A stretch of DNA of 64,000 nt, from the NCBI RefSeq assembly GCF_010730195.1, contig NZ_AP022613.1:6138001-6202000 (forward strand). The letters run 5' to 3'. A model generated the notes under the pieces. The model worked only from the letters and a program-made list of their open reading frames with translations, was not told the origin of the DNA and searched no databases. The DNA is from Mycobacterium conspicuum (GTDB lineage Bacteria > Actinomycetota > Actinomycetes > Mycobacteriales > Mycobacteriaceae). The position numbers and the translations under genes were made by a program. This document shows positions 23,736-33,703 of the stretch, in pieces; the first letter of the stretch is position 1, and every line of letters begins with the position of its first letter.

Positions 23736-24539
23736 GTGACGACGGATACGCGCCCGCACCTGGTCGGCTATTTCCGCGACCAGCTGCAGACGCCGCTTAC
23801 CCTCGTCGGCGGCTTCTTCCGGATGTGCGTGTTGACCGGAAAAGCGTTGTTCCGCTGGCCATTTCAATGGCGTGAATTCATCCAGCAGTGCTGGTTCATC
23901 ATGCGGGTCGCATTCCTACCGACCATCATGGTCTCGATCCCGCTGACCGTGCTGCTGATCTTCACCCTCAACGTGCTGCTGGCCCAGTTCGGTGCCGCCG
24001 ACCTGTCCGGCGCGGGCGCGGCCATCGGCGCGGTCACCCAGCTCGGCCCGTTGACCACCGTGCTCGTGGTAGCCGGCGCCGGCTCCACCGCCATCTGCGC
24101 CGACCTGGGCGCGCGCACCATCCGCGAGGAGATCGACGCGATGGAGGTGCTCGGCATCGACCCGATCCACCGGCTGGTGGTGCCCCGGGTGATCGCCGCG
24201 ACCCTGGTCGCCACGCTGCTCAACGGGCTGGTGATCACCGTCGGCCTGGTCGGCGGCTATCTGTTCGGTGTCTATCTGCAGAACGTGTCGGGCGGCGCCT
24301 ACCTGGCGACCCTGACCACCATCACCGGCCTGCCCGAGGTGGTGATCGCGACGGTCAAGGCCGCCGTGTTCGGCCTGATCGCCGGGCTGGTCGGCTGCTA
24401 CCGCGGGCTGACCGTGCGCGGCGGCTCCAAAGGCCTAGGCACCGCGGTCAACGAGACCGTGGTGCTCTGTGTCGTCGCGCTCTACGCGGTCAACGTCGTG
24501 CTGACCACGATCGGTGTTCGATTCGGAACGGGGCACTGA
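23736..24539 (+). CDS. yrbE1A: YrbE1A, MlaE-type permease of the Mce1 transporter
   Basis: A 267-residue MlaE/YrbE permease with about five membrane segments and the conserved coupling-helix region ADLGARTIREEIDAMEVLGIDP near residues 124-145. With YrbE1B it forms the inner-membrane permease of the Mce1 lipid importer, powered by an MceG ATPase encoded elsewhere. GTG start at 23736 after GGGGGGAAGCG. One base separates it from yrbE1B. Confidence 0.95.
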   Translation: MTTDTRPHLVGYFRDQLQTPLTLVGGFFRMCVLTGKALFRWPFQWREFIQQCWFIMRVAFLPTIMVSIPLTVLLIFTLNVLLAQFGAADLSGAGAAIGAVTQLGPLTTVLVVAGAGSTAICADLGARTIREEIDAMEVLGIDPIHRLVVPRVIAATLVATLLNGLVITVGLVGGYLFGVYLQNVSGGAYLATLTTITGLPEVVIATVKAAVFGLIAGLVGCYRGLTVRGGSKGLGTAVNETVVLCVVALYAVNVVLTTIGVRFGTGH

Positions 24540-24540
24540 C

Positions 24541-25410
24541 ATGTCGACGACCGCGGTCCTGCGCGCCCGCTTCCCCCGGGCCTCGGCCAACCTGAACAAG
24601 TACGGCGGCGCCGCGTCGCGCGGGCTCGACGTCGCCGGCCAGATGACCTGGTTCGCGTTGCAGTCCATCGGCAACATCCCCAACGCGCTGAGCCGCTACC
24701 GCAAGGAGACGCTGCGGCTGGTCGCGCAGATCGGCATGGGCACCGGCGCCATGGCCGTCGTCGGTGGGACCGTCGCCATCGTCGGGTTCGTCACGCTGTC
24801 CGGCAGCTCCCTGGTCGCCATCCAGGGTTTCGCGTCGCTGGGAAACATCGGTGTCGAAGCGTTCACCGGGTTCTTCGCCGCCCTGATCAATGTGCGTATC
24901 GCGGCCCCGGTCGTCACCGGGATCGCCATGGCGGCCACCGTCGGCGCCGGCGCGACCGCGGAACTCGGCGCCATGCGGATCAGCGAGGAGATCGACGCGC
25001 TGGAAGTGATGGGGATCAAGTCGATCTCGTTTTTGGCGAGCACCCGGGTGATCGCGGGGATGGTCGTCATCATCCCGATCTACGCGCTGGCCATCATCAT
25101 GTGCTTCCTGTCCCCGCAGGTCACCACGACGGTGCTGTACGGCCAGTCGCACGGCACCTATGACCACTACTTCCGGACCTTCCTGCGCCCCGACGACGTG
25201 TTCTGGTCGTTCCTGGAGGCCATCATCATCACGCTGGTCGTGATGGTCACCCACTGCTACTACGGGTACAACGCCGGCGGCGGGCCGGTGGGCGTCGGCG
25301 AGGCCGTCGGCCGGTCGATGCGGTTCTCGTTGGTCTCGGTGCAGGTTGTCGTGTTGTCCGCCGCGTTGGCGCTCTACGGCGTCAATCCCAACTTCGCGCT
25401 CACGGTGTAA
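24541..25410 (+). CDS. yrbE1B: YrbE1B, MlaE-type permease of the Mce1 transporter
   Basis: A 289-residue second permease subunit, with the family motif GAMRISEEIDALEVMGIKS near residues 142-160 and five hydrophobic segments. The N-terminus is longer than in YrbE1A, with an amphipathic helix before the first membrane segment. The ATG at 24541 follows the yrbE1A stop by one base. Together the two permeases pass lipid from the periplasmic Mce complex into the inner membrane. Confidence 0.95.
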   Translation: MSTTAVLRARFPRASANLNKYGGAASRGLDVAGQMTWFALQSIGNIPNALSRYRKETLRLVAQIGMGTGAMAVVGGTVAIVGFVTLSGSSLVAIQGFASLGNIGVEAFTGFFAALINVRIAAPVVTGIAMAATVGAGATAELGAMRISEEIDALEVMGIKSISFLASTRVIAGMVVIIPIYALAIIMCFLSPQVTTTVLYGQSHGTYDHYFRTFLRPDDVFWSFLEAIIITLVVMVTHCYYGYNAGGGPVGVGEAVGRSMRFSLVSVQVVVLSAALALYGVNPNFALTV

Positions 25411-25415
25411 CCGCC

Positions 25416-26768
25416 ATGACCACACCGTTTAAGACCAACTCGCAACGGACCCCGCCGTACAAGCTGGCCGCGGTGGGCATGCTGGTCATCGCGGCGGTGG
25501 TGTTTTACCTGATCTACGGGCAGTTCCGCGGCAACTTCACCCCAAAGACCCATCTGACGATGGTCGCCCCGCGGGCCGGGCTGGTGATGGATCCCGGCTC
25601 GAAGGTCACCTACAACGGGGTGGAGATCGGGCGGGTCGGCAGCATCTCGGAAACCACGCATGACGGCAAGCCGGCGGCCAAGTTCAACCTGGAGGTCTAC
25701 CCGCGGTATCTCGCCATCATCCCGGCGAACGTCGACGCGCAGATCAAGGCGACCACCGTCTTCGGCGGCAAATACGTCTCGTTCACCACGCCCAAAGACG
25801 CCAACGGCAACAGCATCGCCAGGGGCCACCTCAACCCGTCCACCACGATCGACGCGTCGTCGTGCATCGACCCCAACGGCAAGCGTTCGCACGACTGTGT
25901 CACCACCGAGATCAACACGCTCTTCCAGACCATCACCGACATCTCCGAGAAGGTCGACCCGGTCAAGCTGAACCTGACGCTGAGCGCGGCCGCGCAGGCG
26001 TTGACCGGCCTCGGCGACAAGTTCGGGCAGTCGATCGTCAACGGCAACGCGATCCTCGACGACGTCAACCCGCAGATGCCGCAGGCGCGGCACGACATTC
26101 AGCAGCTGGCCGGTCTCGGCGACACCTACGCCAACGCGGCCCCGGACTTGTTGGACTTCCTCAACAACGCGGTCGTCACGTCGCGCACGATCAACGCCCA
26201 ACAGAAGGATTTGGACCAGGCGCTGCTGTCGGCGGCCGGGTTCGGCAACACCGGCGCCGACATCTTCAAACGGGGCGGGCCGTATCTGGCGCGCGGTTCC
26301 CAAGACCTGGTGCCCACCGCCCAGCTGCTGGACACCTACAGCCCCGAGCTGTTCTGCACGGTGCGTAACTACCACGACATCGAGCCCAAGGCCCGAGAGT
26401 TCTTGGGCGGCAACGGCTATTCACTGAACACTCACACCGAGGCGCTGTCGGGGTTGGGCCTGTTCCTCAACCCGGTCGCCGCGGTGGCCGCGGTCGCCTC
26501 GCTCGTCGGCGGACTGGCCGGTGTGGTCGGCGGGGCACCGAACCCGTACATCTATCCGGAGAACCTGCCGCGGGTCAACGCTCGCGGCGGACCCGGCGGA
26601 GCGCCGGGCTGCTGGCAGCACATCACCCACGACCTGTGGCCCGCCCCGGAGCTGGTGATGGACACCGGCAACAGCATCGCGCCGTACAACCACCTGGACA
26701 CCGGTTCGCCCTACGCCATCGAGTACGTGTGGGGCCGTCAGGTAGGGGATAACACGATCAACCCATGA
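25416..26768 (+). CDS. mce1A: Mce1A, MCE-domain protein
   Basis: A 450-residue Mce protein with an N-terminal membrane anchor (residues about 17-37), an MCE/MlaD domain (about 45-125, with GLVMDPGSKVTYNGVEIGRV), a long helical region forming the lipid tunnel, and a Gly/Pro-rich C-terminus with hydrophobic VAAVASLVGGLAGVVGG. Mce1A in M. tuberculosis was first noted for promoting cell entry, and the complex imports lipids. The start lies 5 bp after yrbE1B. The stop overlaps the mce1B ATG. Confidence 0.95.
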   Translation: MTTPFKTNSQRTPPYKLAAVGMLVIAAVVFYLIYGQFRGNFTPKTHLTMVAPRAGLVMDPGSKVTYNGVEIGRVGSISETTHDGKPAAKFNLEVYPRYLAIIPANVDAQIKATTVFGGKYVSFTTPKDANGNSIARGHLNPSTTIDASSCIDPNGKRSHDCVTTEINTLFQTITDISEKVDPVKLNLTLSAAAQALTGLGDKFGQSIVNGNAILDDVNPQMPQARHDIQQLAGLGDTYANAAPDLLDFLNNAVVTSRTINAQQKDLDQALLSAAGFGNTGADIFKRGGPYLARGSQDLVPTAQLLDTYSPELFCTVRNYHDIEPKAREFLGGNGYSLNTHTEALSGLGLFLNPVAAVAAVASLVGGLAGVVGGAPNPYIYPENLPRVNARGGPGGAPGCWQHITHDLWPAPELVMDTGNSIAPYNHLDTGSPYAIEYVWGRQVGDNTINP

Positions 26769-27805
26769 AAATCACCGGGACCATCATCCGACTCAGCATC
26801 TTCTCCGTGGTGCTGCTGATCTTCACTGCCATGATCTTCGTGGTTTTCGGCCAGCTCCGATTCGACCGGACCACCGGCTACTCGGCGGAATTCAGCAACA
26901 TCAGCGGGCTGCGGGCGGGGCAGTTCGTCCGCGCGTCGGGCGTGGAGATCGGCAAGGTCGACTCGGTGCACCTGATCGACGGCGGCACCCGGGTGCGGGT
27001 GGACTTCAACGTCGACCGGTCGATACCGCTGTACCAGTCGACGACGGCGCAGATCCGCTACCTCGACCTGATCGGCAACCGCTACCTGGAGCTCAAGCGC
27101 GGCGAGGGCGAAGGCTCTGACAAGGTGCTGCCGGCGGGCGGGTTCATCCCGCTGGCCCGGACCTCGCCGGCGCTGGACCTCGACGCGCTGATCGGTGGTT
27201 TCAAGCCGCTGTTCCGGGCGCTGGACCCGGAGAAGGTCAACACCATCGCGACGGCCATCGTGACCGTGTTCCAGGGTCAGGGCGGCACCATCAACGACAT
27301 CCTGGACAACACCGCGCAGCTGACCTCACAGCTCGGCCAGCGCGATCAGGCGATCGGCGAGGTCGTCAAGAACCTGAACCTGGTGCTGGACACCACGGTT
27401 CGGCACCGCCAGCAATTCGACCAGACCATCAACAACCTCGAGGTGCTCATCACCGGCCTGAAGAATCACGCCGATCCGCTGGCGGCCGGCACCGCGCACA
27501 TCAGCAATGCCGCCGGAACCGTGGCCGACCTGCTGGCCGAAGACCGCGGTCTGCTGCACAAGACGCTGAACTACCTCGACGCGGTGCAGCAGCCGCTCAT
27601 CGACCAGCGTGCCGCGCTGGACGACTACCTGCACAAGGTCCCCACCGCGTTGAACTTGATCGGGCGCAACATCGGTTCCTACGGCGACTTCGTCAGCTTC
27701 TACGCCTGCGACATCTCACTGAAGATCAACGGCCTGCAGCCCGGCGGCCCAGTCCGCACGGTTCGGCTCTTCAACCAGCCCTCGGGTAGGTGCTCGCCGC
27801 AATGA
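26765..27805 (+). CDS. mce1B: Mce1B, MCE-domain protein
   Basis: A 346-residue protein with an N-terminal signal-anchor (IIRLSIFSVVLLIFTAMIFVV, split at the cytoplasmic Lys/Arg), an MCE domain (about 38-115, with SGLRAGQFVRASGVEIGKV) and a long helical part with Gln/Asn-rich repeats. It is one of six subunits in the hexameric periplasmic Mce1 assembly. The ATG overlaps the mce1A stop (ATGA). It has the short C-terminus typical of MceB, without a proline tail. Confidence 0.95.
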   Translation: MKITGTIIRLSIFSVVLLIFTAMIFVVFGQLRFDRTTGYSAEFSNISGLRAGQFVRASGVEIGKVDSVHLIDGGTRVRVDFNVDRSIPLYQSTTAQIRYLDLIGNRYLELKRGEGEGSDKVLPAGGFIPLARTSPALDLDALIGGFKPLFRALDPEKVNTIATAIVTVFQGQGGTINDILDNTAQLTSQLGQRDQAIGEVVKNLNLVLDTTVRHRQQFDQTINNLEVLITGLKNHADPLAAGTAHISNAAGTVADLLAEDRGLLHKTLNYLDAVQQPLIDQRAALDDYLHKVPTALNLIGRNIGSYGDFVSFYACDISLKINGLQPGGPVRTVRLFNQPSGRCSPQ

Positions 27806-29379
27806 GAACCCTGGAACCTCCGAATCGGATGCGCATCGGCCTGATGGGCATCCTGGTCATGCTGCTCGTCATCGGTGTGGGCCAGAGCTTCACCAGCGTC
27901 CCGATGATCTTCGCCAAGCCCAGCTATTACGGGCAGTTCACCGACAGCGGCGGACTCAGCAAGGGCGACAAGGTGCGCATCGCCGGCATGGACGTCGGAA
28001 AGGTGGAGGGCCTGAAGATCGAGGGCGACCACGTCGTGATCAAGTTCTCCATCGGCACCAACAGCATCGGCACCGAGAGCCGGCTGGCGATCCGCACCGA
28101 CACCATCCTGGGTAAGAAGGTCCTCGAGGTCGAGGCGCGGGGCAAGCAGGCGCTGTCCCCCGGGGGCACCCTGCCGCTGGGTCAAAGCACCACCCCCTAC
28201 CAGATCTATGACGCGTTCTTCGACGTCACCAAGGCGGCCCAGGGCTGGAACATCGACACGGTCAAGGAATCACTGCACGTGTTGTCGCAGACCGTCGACC
28301 AGACCTACCCGCACCTGAGCGCGGCGCTGGACGGGGTGGCGAAGTTCTCCGACACCATCGGCAAACGCGACGAGCAGATCACCCACCTGCTCGCCCAGGC
28401 CAACCAGGTGGCCAGCATCCTCGGTGACCGCAGCCAGCAGTTCGACCGGCTGTTGGTCAACGCCAAGACGCTGCTGGCGGCCTTCGACGAACGCGGCCGC
28501 GCCATCGACGCGCTGCTCAGCAACGTCGCGGCCTTCTCCGAACAGGTGAAGGGGCTGATCAACGACAACCCGAACCTGAACCACGTGCTCGAGCAACTGC
28601 ACACGCTCAGCGACGTCCTGGTGCAGCGCAAGGACGACCTGGCCAAGGGGCTCACCGAGGTCGGCGCGTTCCTGCCGTCGCTCAACGAGGCCATCGCGTC
28701 GGGACCGTACTTCAAGGTGGTGCTGCACAACCTGGCCCAGGGCCAGATCGTGCAGCCCTTCATCGACGCCGCGTTCCAGCGGCGTGGCCTCGACCCGGAA
28801 AACTTCTGGCGCGGCGCCGCGCTGCCGGCATACCGCTGGCCCGACCCGAACGGCACCCGCTTCCCCAACGGGGCGCCGCCGCCCGCGCCGCCGGTGCTCG
28901 AGGGCACCCCGGAGCATCCGGGACCGGCGGTCCCGCCCGGGTCGCCGTGCTCCTACGCGCCGGCGAACCCGAACGGCAACGTCACCATCGGTGACGGCGG
29001 GCTGCCGCGGCCGTGGAACCCGCTGCCCTGCGCGGGCGCGACGATCGGGCCCTTCGGCGGCCCGGCCTTCCCGGCGCCGGTCGACGTGCAGATTTCGCCG
29101 CCGGACCCGAACGGGCTGCCGCCCACGCCGGGCCTGATCCCGGGCGCCGCGCTTCCGGGCGCGCCGCCGGCGAACGTCCCGGGCACCCCGGTGCCGATCC
29201 CGGACGCACCGCCCGGCGCGCGCCGCAACCCGGGGCCGCCGCCGGCGCCGTTCTCGCTGCCGCCGGCGTTCCCGCCGGGTCCGCCTCCACCACCCGGGCC
29301 CGGGCCGCAGCTGCCGGCCCCGTTCATCAATCCCGGCGGAGCAGGGGGTAGTGGCGTGACGGGAGGTAGCCAGAATTGA
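27802..29379 (+). CDS. mce1C: Mce1C, MCE-domain protein with proline-rich tail
   Basis: A 525-residue protein: N-terminal anchor about 10-32, MCE domain about 38-120 (GGLSKGDKVRIAGMDVGKV), helical tunnel region to about 330, then an about 175-residue tail dominated by Pro, Gly and Ala (APPPAPPVLEG, PPAPFSLPPAFPPGPPPPPG). Such tails are usual for MceC and may span or contact peptidoglycan. The ATG at 27802 overlaps the mce1B stop. An in-frame ATG at 27790 is less likely. Confidence 0.94.
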   Translation: MRTLEPPNRMRIGLMGILVMLLVIGVGQSFTSVPMIFAKPSYYGQFTDSGGLSKGDKVRIAGMDVGKVEGLKIEGDHVVIKFSIGTNSIGTESRLAIRTDTILGKKVLEVEARGKQALSPGGTLPLGQSTTPYQIYDAFFDVTKAAQGWNIDTVKESLHVLSQTVDQTYPHLSAALDGVAKFSDTIGKRDEQITHLLAQANQVASILGDRSQQFDRLLVNAKTLLAAFDERGRAIDALLSNVAAFSEQVKGLINDNPNLNHVLEQLHTLSDVLVQRKDDLAKGLTEVGAFLPSLNEAIASGPYFKVVLHNLAQGQIVQPFIDAAFQRRGLDPENFWRGAALPAYRWPDPNGTRFPNGAPPPAPPVLEGTPEHPGPAVPPGSPCSYAPANPNGNVTIGDGGLPRPWNPLPCAGATIGPFGGPAFPAPVDVQISPPDPNGLPPTPGLIPGAALPGAPPANVPGTPVPIPDAPPGARRNPGPPPAPFSLPPAFPPGPPPPPGPGPQLPAPFINPGGAGGSGVTGGSQN

Positions 29380-30986
29380 GTACCGCCTTTGACATTCGCA
29401 ACCTGCGGCTACCGAAGTTGTCGCGCGCGTCGGTGATCATCGGGTCGCTGGTGGTGATCTTGGCGCTGGTCGTGGGTTATGTCGGTTTCCGGCTGTATCA
29501 GAAGCTGACCAATAACACCGTGGTGGCCTACTTCCCGGCGGCGAACGCGCTGTATGCCGGGGACAAGGTTCAGATCATGGGCCTGCGGGTGGGGTCGATC
29601 GACAAGATCGAGCCGGTCGGGGACAAGATGCGGGTCACCTTCCACTACCAGAACAAGTACAAGGTTCCCGCCAACGCGTCGGCGGTGATCTTGAACCCGA
29701 CGCTGGTGGCCTCGCGGGCCATCCAGTTGGAGCCGCCCTATAAGGGCGGGCCGGTGATGGCCGACAACGCGGTGATCCCCGAGGAGCGCACCCAGGTGCC
29801 CGTGGAATGGGATCAGCTGCGCAACAGCATCACCAACATCATCTCCAAGCTGGGGCCCACGCCCGAGCAGCCCAAGGGTCCGTTCGGTGAGGCCATCGAG
29901 TCGTTCGCCAATGGGTTGGCGGGCAAGGGCAAGCAGATCAACACGACGCTGAACAGCTTGTCGCAGGCGTTGACGGCGCTGAACCAGGGTCGCGGGGACT
30001 TCTTTGCGGTGGTGCGCAGCCTGGCGTTGTTCGTCAACGCGCTGCATCAAGACGATGCGCAGTTCGTCGCGCTGAACCAGAACCTCGCGGATTTCACCAC
30101 GCACCTGGCGCATTCCGACAGCGATTTGGCCAACGCGGTGCAGCAGTTCGACGGTCTGCTCACGACGATTCGGCCGTGGCTGGACCAGAACCGCGCGGTG
30201 CTGACCCAAGACGTCAACAACCTCGCCGAGGTCACCAACACGATCCTGCAGCCCGATTCGCTGAATGGCCTGGAGACCGCGCTGCACGTGGTGCCCACCG
30301 CCGCGGCGAACATCAACCAGATCTATCACCCGTCGCACGGCTCGGTGGTCGCGATCCCGGCGATCACCTTCTCCAACCCGCTGCAGTTCATCTGCAGCTC
30401 GATCCAGGCCGGCAGCCGGCTGGGGTATCAGGAGTCCGCCGAACTGTGCGCGGAATACCTCAGCCCGATCCTGGACGCGATCAAGTTCAACTACCTGCCG
30501 TTCGGGCTGAACCTGTTCAGCACCGCCGAGACGCTGCCCAAGGAGGTCGCCTACTCCGAGCCGCGGCTGCAGCCGCCCAACGGCTACAAGGACACCACCG
30601 TGCCGGGGATCTGGGTGCCCGATACGCCGCTGTCGCACCGCAACACCGAGCACGGCTGGATCGTCGCTCCGGGCATGCAGGGCGCGCAGGTCGGCCCGAT
30701 CACCGCGGGCCTGATGACCCCCGAGTCGCTCAACGAGCTGATGGGTGGCCCCAACATCGAGCCGGTCCAGTCCACCCTGCAGACGCCGCCGGGCCCGCCC
30801 AACGCCTACGACGAGCACCCCTGGGTGCCGCCCGCCGGCCTCAACGCCCCGGTACCGATCCAGCCCCCGCCACCGGGACCCGAAGTGCGCCCCGGTCCCG
30901 TCGCGCCCACGCCGGCGCCGGTGTCGGCACCGGCCCCGGGTGCCGGTGGGCCGCCGTTGCCGGCTGAGTTCGGGGGTGGCCAGTGA
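29376..30986 (+). CDS. mce1D: Mce1D, MCE-domain protein
   Basis: A 536-residue protein with an anchor at about 20-42 (ASVIIGSLVVILALVVGYVGF), an MCE domain about 47-125 (ALYAGDKVQIMGLRVGSI), the helical region, and a Pro-rich C-terminus. The start is TTG at 29376, whose bases overlap the mce1C TGA (TTGA); GGAGGTAGCC upstream is a good ribosome site. It overlaps the mce1E GTG by 4 bp. Confidence 0.93.
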   Translation: MSTAFDIRNLRLPKLSRASVIIGSLVVILALVVGYVGFRLYQKLTNNTVVAYFPAANALYAGDKVQIMGLRVGSIDKIEPVGDKMRVTFHYQNKYKVPANASAVILNPTLVASRAIQLEPPYKGGPVMADNAVIPEERTQVPVEWDQLRNSITNIISKLGPTPEQPKGPFGEAIESFANGLAGKGKQINTTLNSLSQALTALNQGRGDFFAVVRSLALFVNALHQDDAQFVALNQNLADFTTHLAHSDSDLANAVQQFDGLLTTIRPWLDQNRAVLTQDVNNLAEVTNTILQPDSLNGLETALHVVPTAAANINQIYHPSHGSVVAIPAITFSNPLQFICSSIQAGSRLGYQESAELCAEYLSPILDAIKFNYLPFGLNLFSTAETLPKEVAYSEPRLQPPNGYKDTTVPGIWVPDTPLSHRNTEHGWIVAPGMQGAQVGPITAGLMTPESLNELMGGPNIEPVQSTLQTPPGPPNAYDEHPWVPPAGLNAPVPIQPPPPGPEVRPGPVAPTPAPVSAPAPGAGGPPLPAEFGGGQ

Positions 30987-32137
30987 GCGCGTTGCGTCGA
31001 AGGGGCTGGCAGGCGCTGGTCCTGCTGGTGATCGCGCTGGTGGCAAGCTCGTGTGGCTGGCGTGGCATCTCGAACGTGGCGATTCCGGGCGGACCGGGCG
31101 GCGGCCCGAATTCCTACACCCTCTACGTGCAGGTGCCGGACACGTTGGCGATCAACGGCAACAGCAAGGTGATGGTCGCCGACGTCTACGTCGGCTCGAT
31201 CAAGGCCATCAACCTGAAGAACTGGATCGCCACCCTGACGCTCGGGGTGTCCAAGAGCGTCAAGCTGCCGAAGAACGCGCTCGCCAAGATCGGCCAGACT
31301 TCGCTGCTGGGTTCGCAGCATGTGGAACTGCTCGCGCCGCCGCACCCGTCGTCGGAGCTGTTGAAGGACGGCGACACCATTCCGCTGAAGAACTCGTCGT
31401 CGTATCCGACCACCGAGCAGACACTGGCCAGCCTCGCGCTGATCCTGCACGGCGGCGGCATCCCCAACCTGGAAGCCCTGCAGAACGAGGTCTACAACAT
31501 CGTCAACGGGCGAGGCGACCAGATCCGGGCCTTCCTCGGCAAGCTGGACACCTTCACCGATCAACTCAACCAGCAACGCGACGACATCACCCACGCGATC
31601 GATTCGACCAACCGGCTGTTGTCCTACGTCGGCAACCGCAACGACGTCATCGACCGGGTGCTGACCGACATCCCGCCGCTGATCAAGCATTTCGCCGACA
31701 CCAAGCAACTGCTGATCAACGCCGTCGACTCGGTGGGGATGCTGTCCAAGTACGCCGACCAGTACCTCTCGGAGACGCGCGGACCCCTGCACGAGAACCT
31801 GCAGGCGCTGCAGTGCCCGCTGCGTGAACTGGGCCGCTCCTCGCCGTATCTGATCGGCGCGCTGAAGCTGATCCTCACCCAGCCGTACGACATCGACACG
31901 GTGCCGAAGATCTTCCGCGGCGACTACCAGAACGTGTCGCTGACGCTGGACGTGACCTACAGCTCGATCGACAACGCGTTCCTCACCGGCACCGGGTTGT
32001 CCGGCGCCCTGCGCGCACTCGAGCAGTCGTTCGGCCGCGACCCCGAAACGATGATTCCCGACGTCCGCTACACGCCGAACCCCAATGACGCGCCCGGCGG
32101 ACCGCTGATCGAGCGAGCGGAGCGCGGCCAATGCTGA
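30983..32137 (+). CDS. lprK: LprK (Mce1E), MCE-domain lipoprotein
   Basis: A 384-residue Mce protein with a lipoprotein signal peptide: Arg-rich start, hydrophobic core ALVLLVIALVASSC, and lipobox VASSC with Cys24. An MCE domain follows at about 45-125 (DTLAINGNSKVMVADVYVGSI). As the only lipidated subunit it anchors the Mce1 complex through acyl chains instead of a transmembrane helix. GTG start overlaps the mce1D stop. Confidence 0.94.
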   Translation: MSALRRRGWQALVLLVIALVASSCGWRGISNVAIPGGPGGGPNSYTLYVQVPDTLAINGNSKVMVADVYVGSIKAINLKNWIATLTLGVSKSVKLPKNALAKIGQTSLLGSQHVELLAPPHPSSELLKDGDTIPLKNSSSYPTTEQTLASLALILHGGGIPNLEALQNEVYNIVNGRGDQIRAFLGKLDTFTDQLNQQRDDITHAIDSTNRLLSYVGNRNDVIDRVLTDIPPLIKHFADTKQLLINAVDSVGMLSKYADQYLSETRGPLHENLQALQCPLRELGRSSPYLIGALKLILTQPYDIDTVPKIFRGDYQNVSLTLDVTYSSIDNAFLTGTGLSGALRALEQSFGRDPETMIPDVRYTPNPNDAPGGPLIERAERGQC

Positions 32138-33693
32138 CCCCGTTCGTCCGACGCCAGCTGATCGCGTTCGCCATCCTGACCGTGGTGTCGATTTTCGTGC
32201 TGGGCGTCTACTACCTGCAGGTGCCCAGCCTGGTCGGCATCGGCCGGTACGACCTCAAGGCCGAGCTGCCGGCGTCCGGTGGGCTGTACCCGACGGCCAA
32301 CGTGACCTACCGCGGCATCACCATCGGCAAGGTCACCGACGTCGAACCGACCGAACAGGGCGCGCGGGCCACGATGAGCATCGACAGCCGCTACAAGATT
32401 CCGATCGATGCGACGGCCAACGTGCACTCGGTGTCGGCGGTCGGTGAGCAGTATCTGGACCTGGTGTCGACGGGCAACCCCGGCAAGTATTTTTCCGACG
32501 GCCAGACCATCGCGAAGGGCACCGTCCCCAGCGAGATCGGGCCGGCGCTGGACACCGCGAATCGGGGCCTTGCGGCGCTGCCGGCGGACAAGATCCCTCA
32601 ATTGCTCGACGAGACGGCGCTTTCCGTCGGCGGGTTGGGTCCGGCGTTGCAACGGCTGGTCGACGGGACCCAGGCGATCGTCGGCGACTTCAAAAACCAG
32701 ATCCACGACGTCAACGACATCATTCAGCACTCCGGGCCGGTCCTGGACAGTCAGGTCAACTCGGGCAGTGCGATCGAACGCTGGGCGCGCAACCTGAACA
32801 CGTTGGCGGCCCAGACCGCGCAAAATGACCAGCACGTCAGGAGCACCCTGAGGCAGGCGGCGCCGACCGCCGATCAGGTTAACGAGCTTTTCAACGACGT
32901 CCGGGACTCGCTGCCGCAGACGCTGGCGAACCTCGAGGTGGTGTTCGACCTGTTGAAGAAGTACCACGCCGGGGTCGAGCAGGTGCTGGTGTTCCTGCCG
33001 CAGGGGGCTTCGATCGCGCAGACGGTGTCGGCGCCGTTCCCCCGCCAGGCCGCCCTCGACCTGGCGTTGTCGATCAACCAGCCGCCGCCCTGCCTGACGG
33101 GCTTCATTCCGGCATCGGAGTGGCGGTCCCCGGCCGACACCAGCCTGGCGCCGCTGCCCACCGGCACCTACTGCAAGATCCCGATGGATACGCCGGCCAA
33201 CAGCGTGCGCGGATCGCGCAACATTCCGTGTGTCGACGTCCCGGGCAAGCGGGCGGCCTCGCCGCGGGAGTGCCGCTCCGACAAGCCGTATGTCCCGCTG
33301 GGCACCAACCCCTGGTTCGGCGAGCCGAACCAGATCCTGACCTGCCCGGCGCCCGCGGCGCGCTGCGACCAGTCGGTGCGGCCCGGCATGGTGATCCCCG
33401 CGCCGTCGGTGGACAACGGGTTGAACCCGGCGCCGGCCGACCGGCTGCCGCCGGGCGGGCTGACGCCGCCCCCGATCAGCGACCCGCTGCAACGGCCCGG
33501 TTCGGGCAGCGTGCAGTGCAACGGACAGCAGCCCAACCCGTGTGTCTACACTCCGGGCGGGCCCCCGACTGCGGTATACAGTCCGCAGAGTGGTGAGCTG
33601 GTAGGACCCGACGGGATCAAGTACTCGGTCCAGAATTCGGTCAAGACGGGGGACGACGGATGGAAGGAGATGCTGGCGCCAATCGCCGGCTGA
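32131..33693 (+). CDS. mce1F: Mce1F, MCE-domain protein
   Basis: A 520-residue final Mce subunit, with an anchor at about 9-30 (LIAFAILTVVSIFVLGVYYL), an MCE domain about 40-120 (GGLYPTANVTYRGITIGKV), a helical region and a C-terminal Cys- and Pro-rich domain. The ATG at 32131 lies 7 bp before the end of mce1E. The Mce-associated genes follow with an 10-bp gap. Confidence 0.94.
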   Translation: MLTPFVRRQLIAFAILTVVSIFVLGVYYLQVPSLVGIGRYDLKAELPASGGLYPTANVTYRGITIGKVTDVEPTEQGARATMSIDSRYKIPIDATANVHSVSAVGEQYLDLVSTGNPGKYFSDGQTIAKGTVPSEIGPALDTANRGLAALPADKIPQLLDETALSVGGLGPALQRLVDGTQAIVGDFKNQIHDVNDIIQHSGPVLDSQVNSGSAIERWARNLNTLAAQTAQNDQHVRSTLRQAAPTADQVNELFNDVRDSLPQTLANLEVVFDLLKKYHAGVEQVLVFLPQGASIAQTVSAPFPRQAALDLALSINQPPPCLTGFIPASEWRSPADTSLAPLPTGTYCKIPMDTPANSVRGSRNIPCVDVPGKRAASPRECRSDKPYVPLGTNPWFGEPNQILTCPAPAARCDQSVRPGMVIPAPSVDNGLNPAPADRLPPGGLTPPPISDPLQRPGSGSVQCNGQQPNPCVYTPGGPPTAVYSPQSGELVGPDGIKYSVQNSVKTGDDGWKEMLAPIAG

Positions 33694-33703
33694 ACCACCA
33701 CCG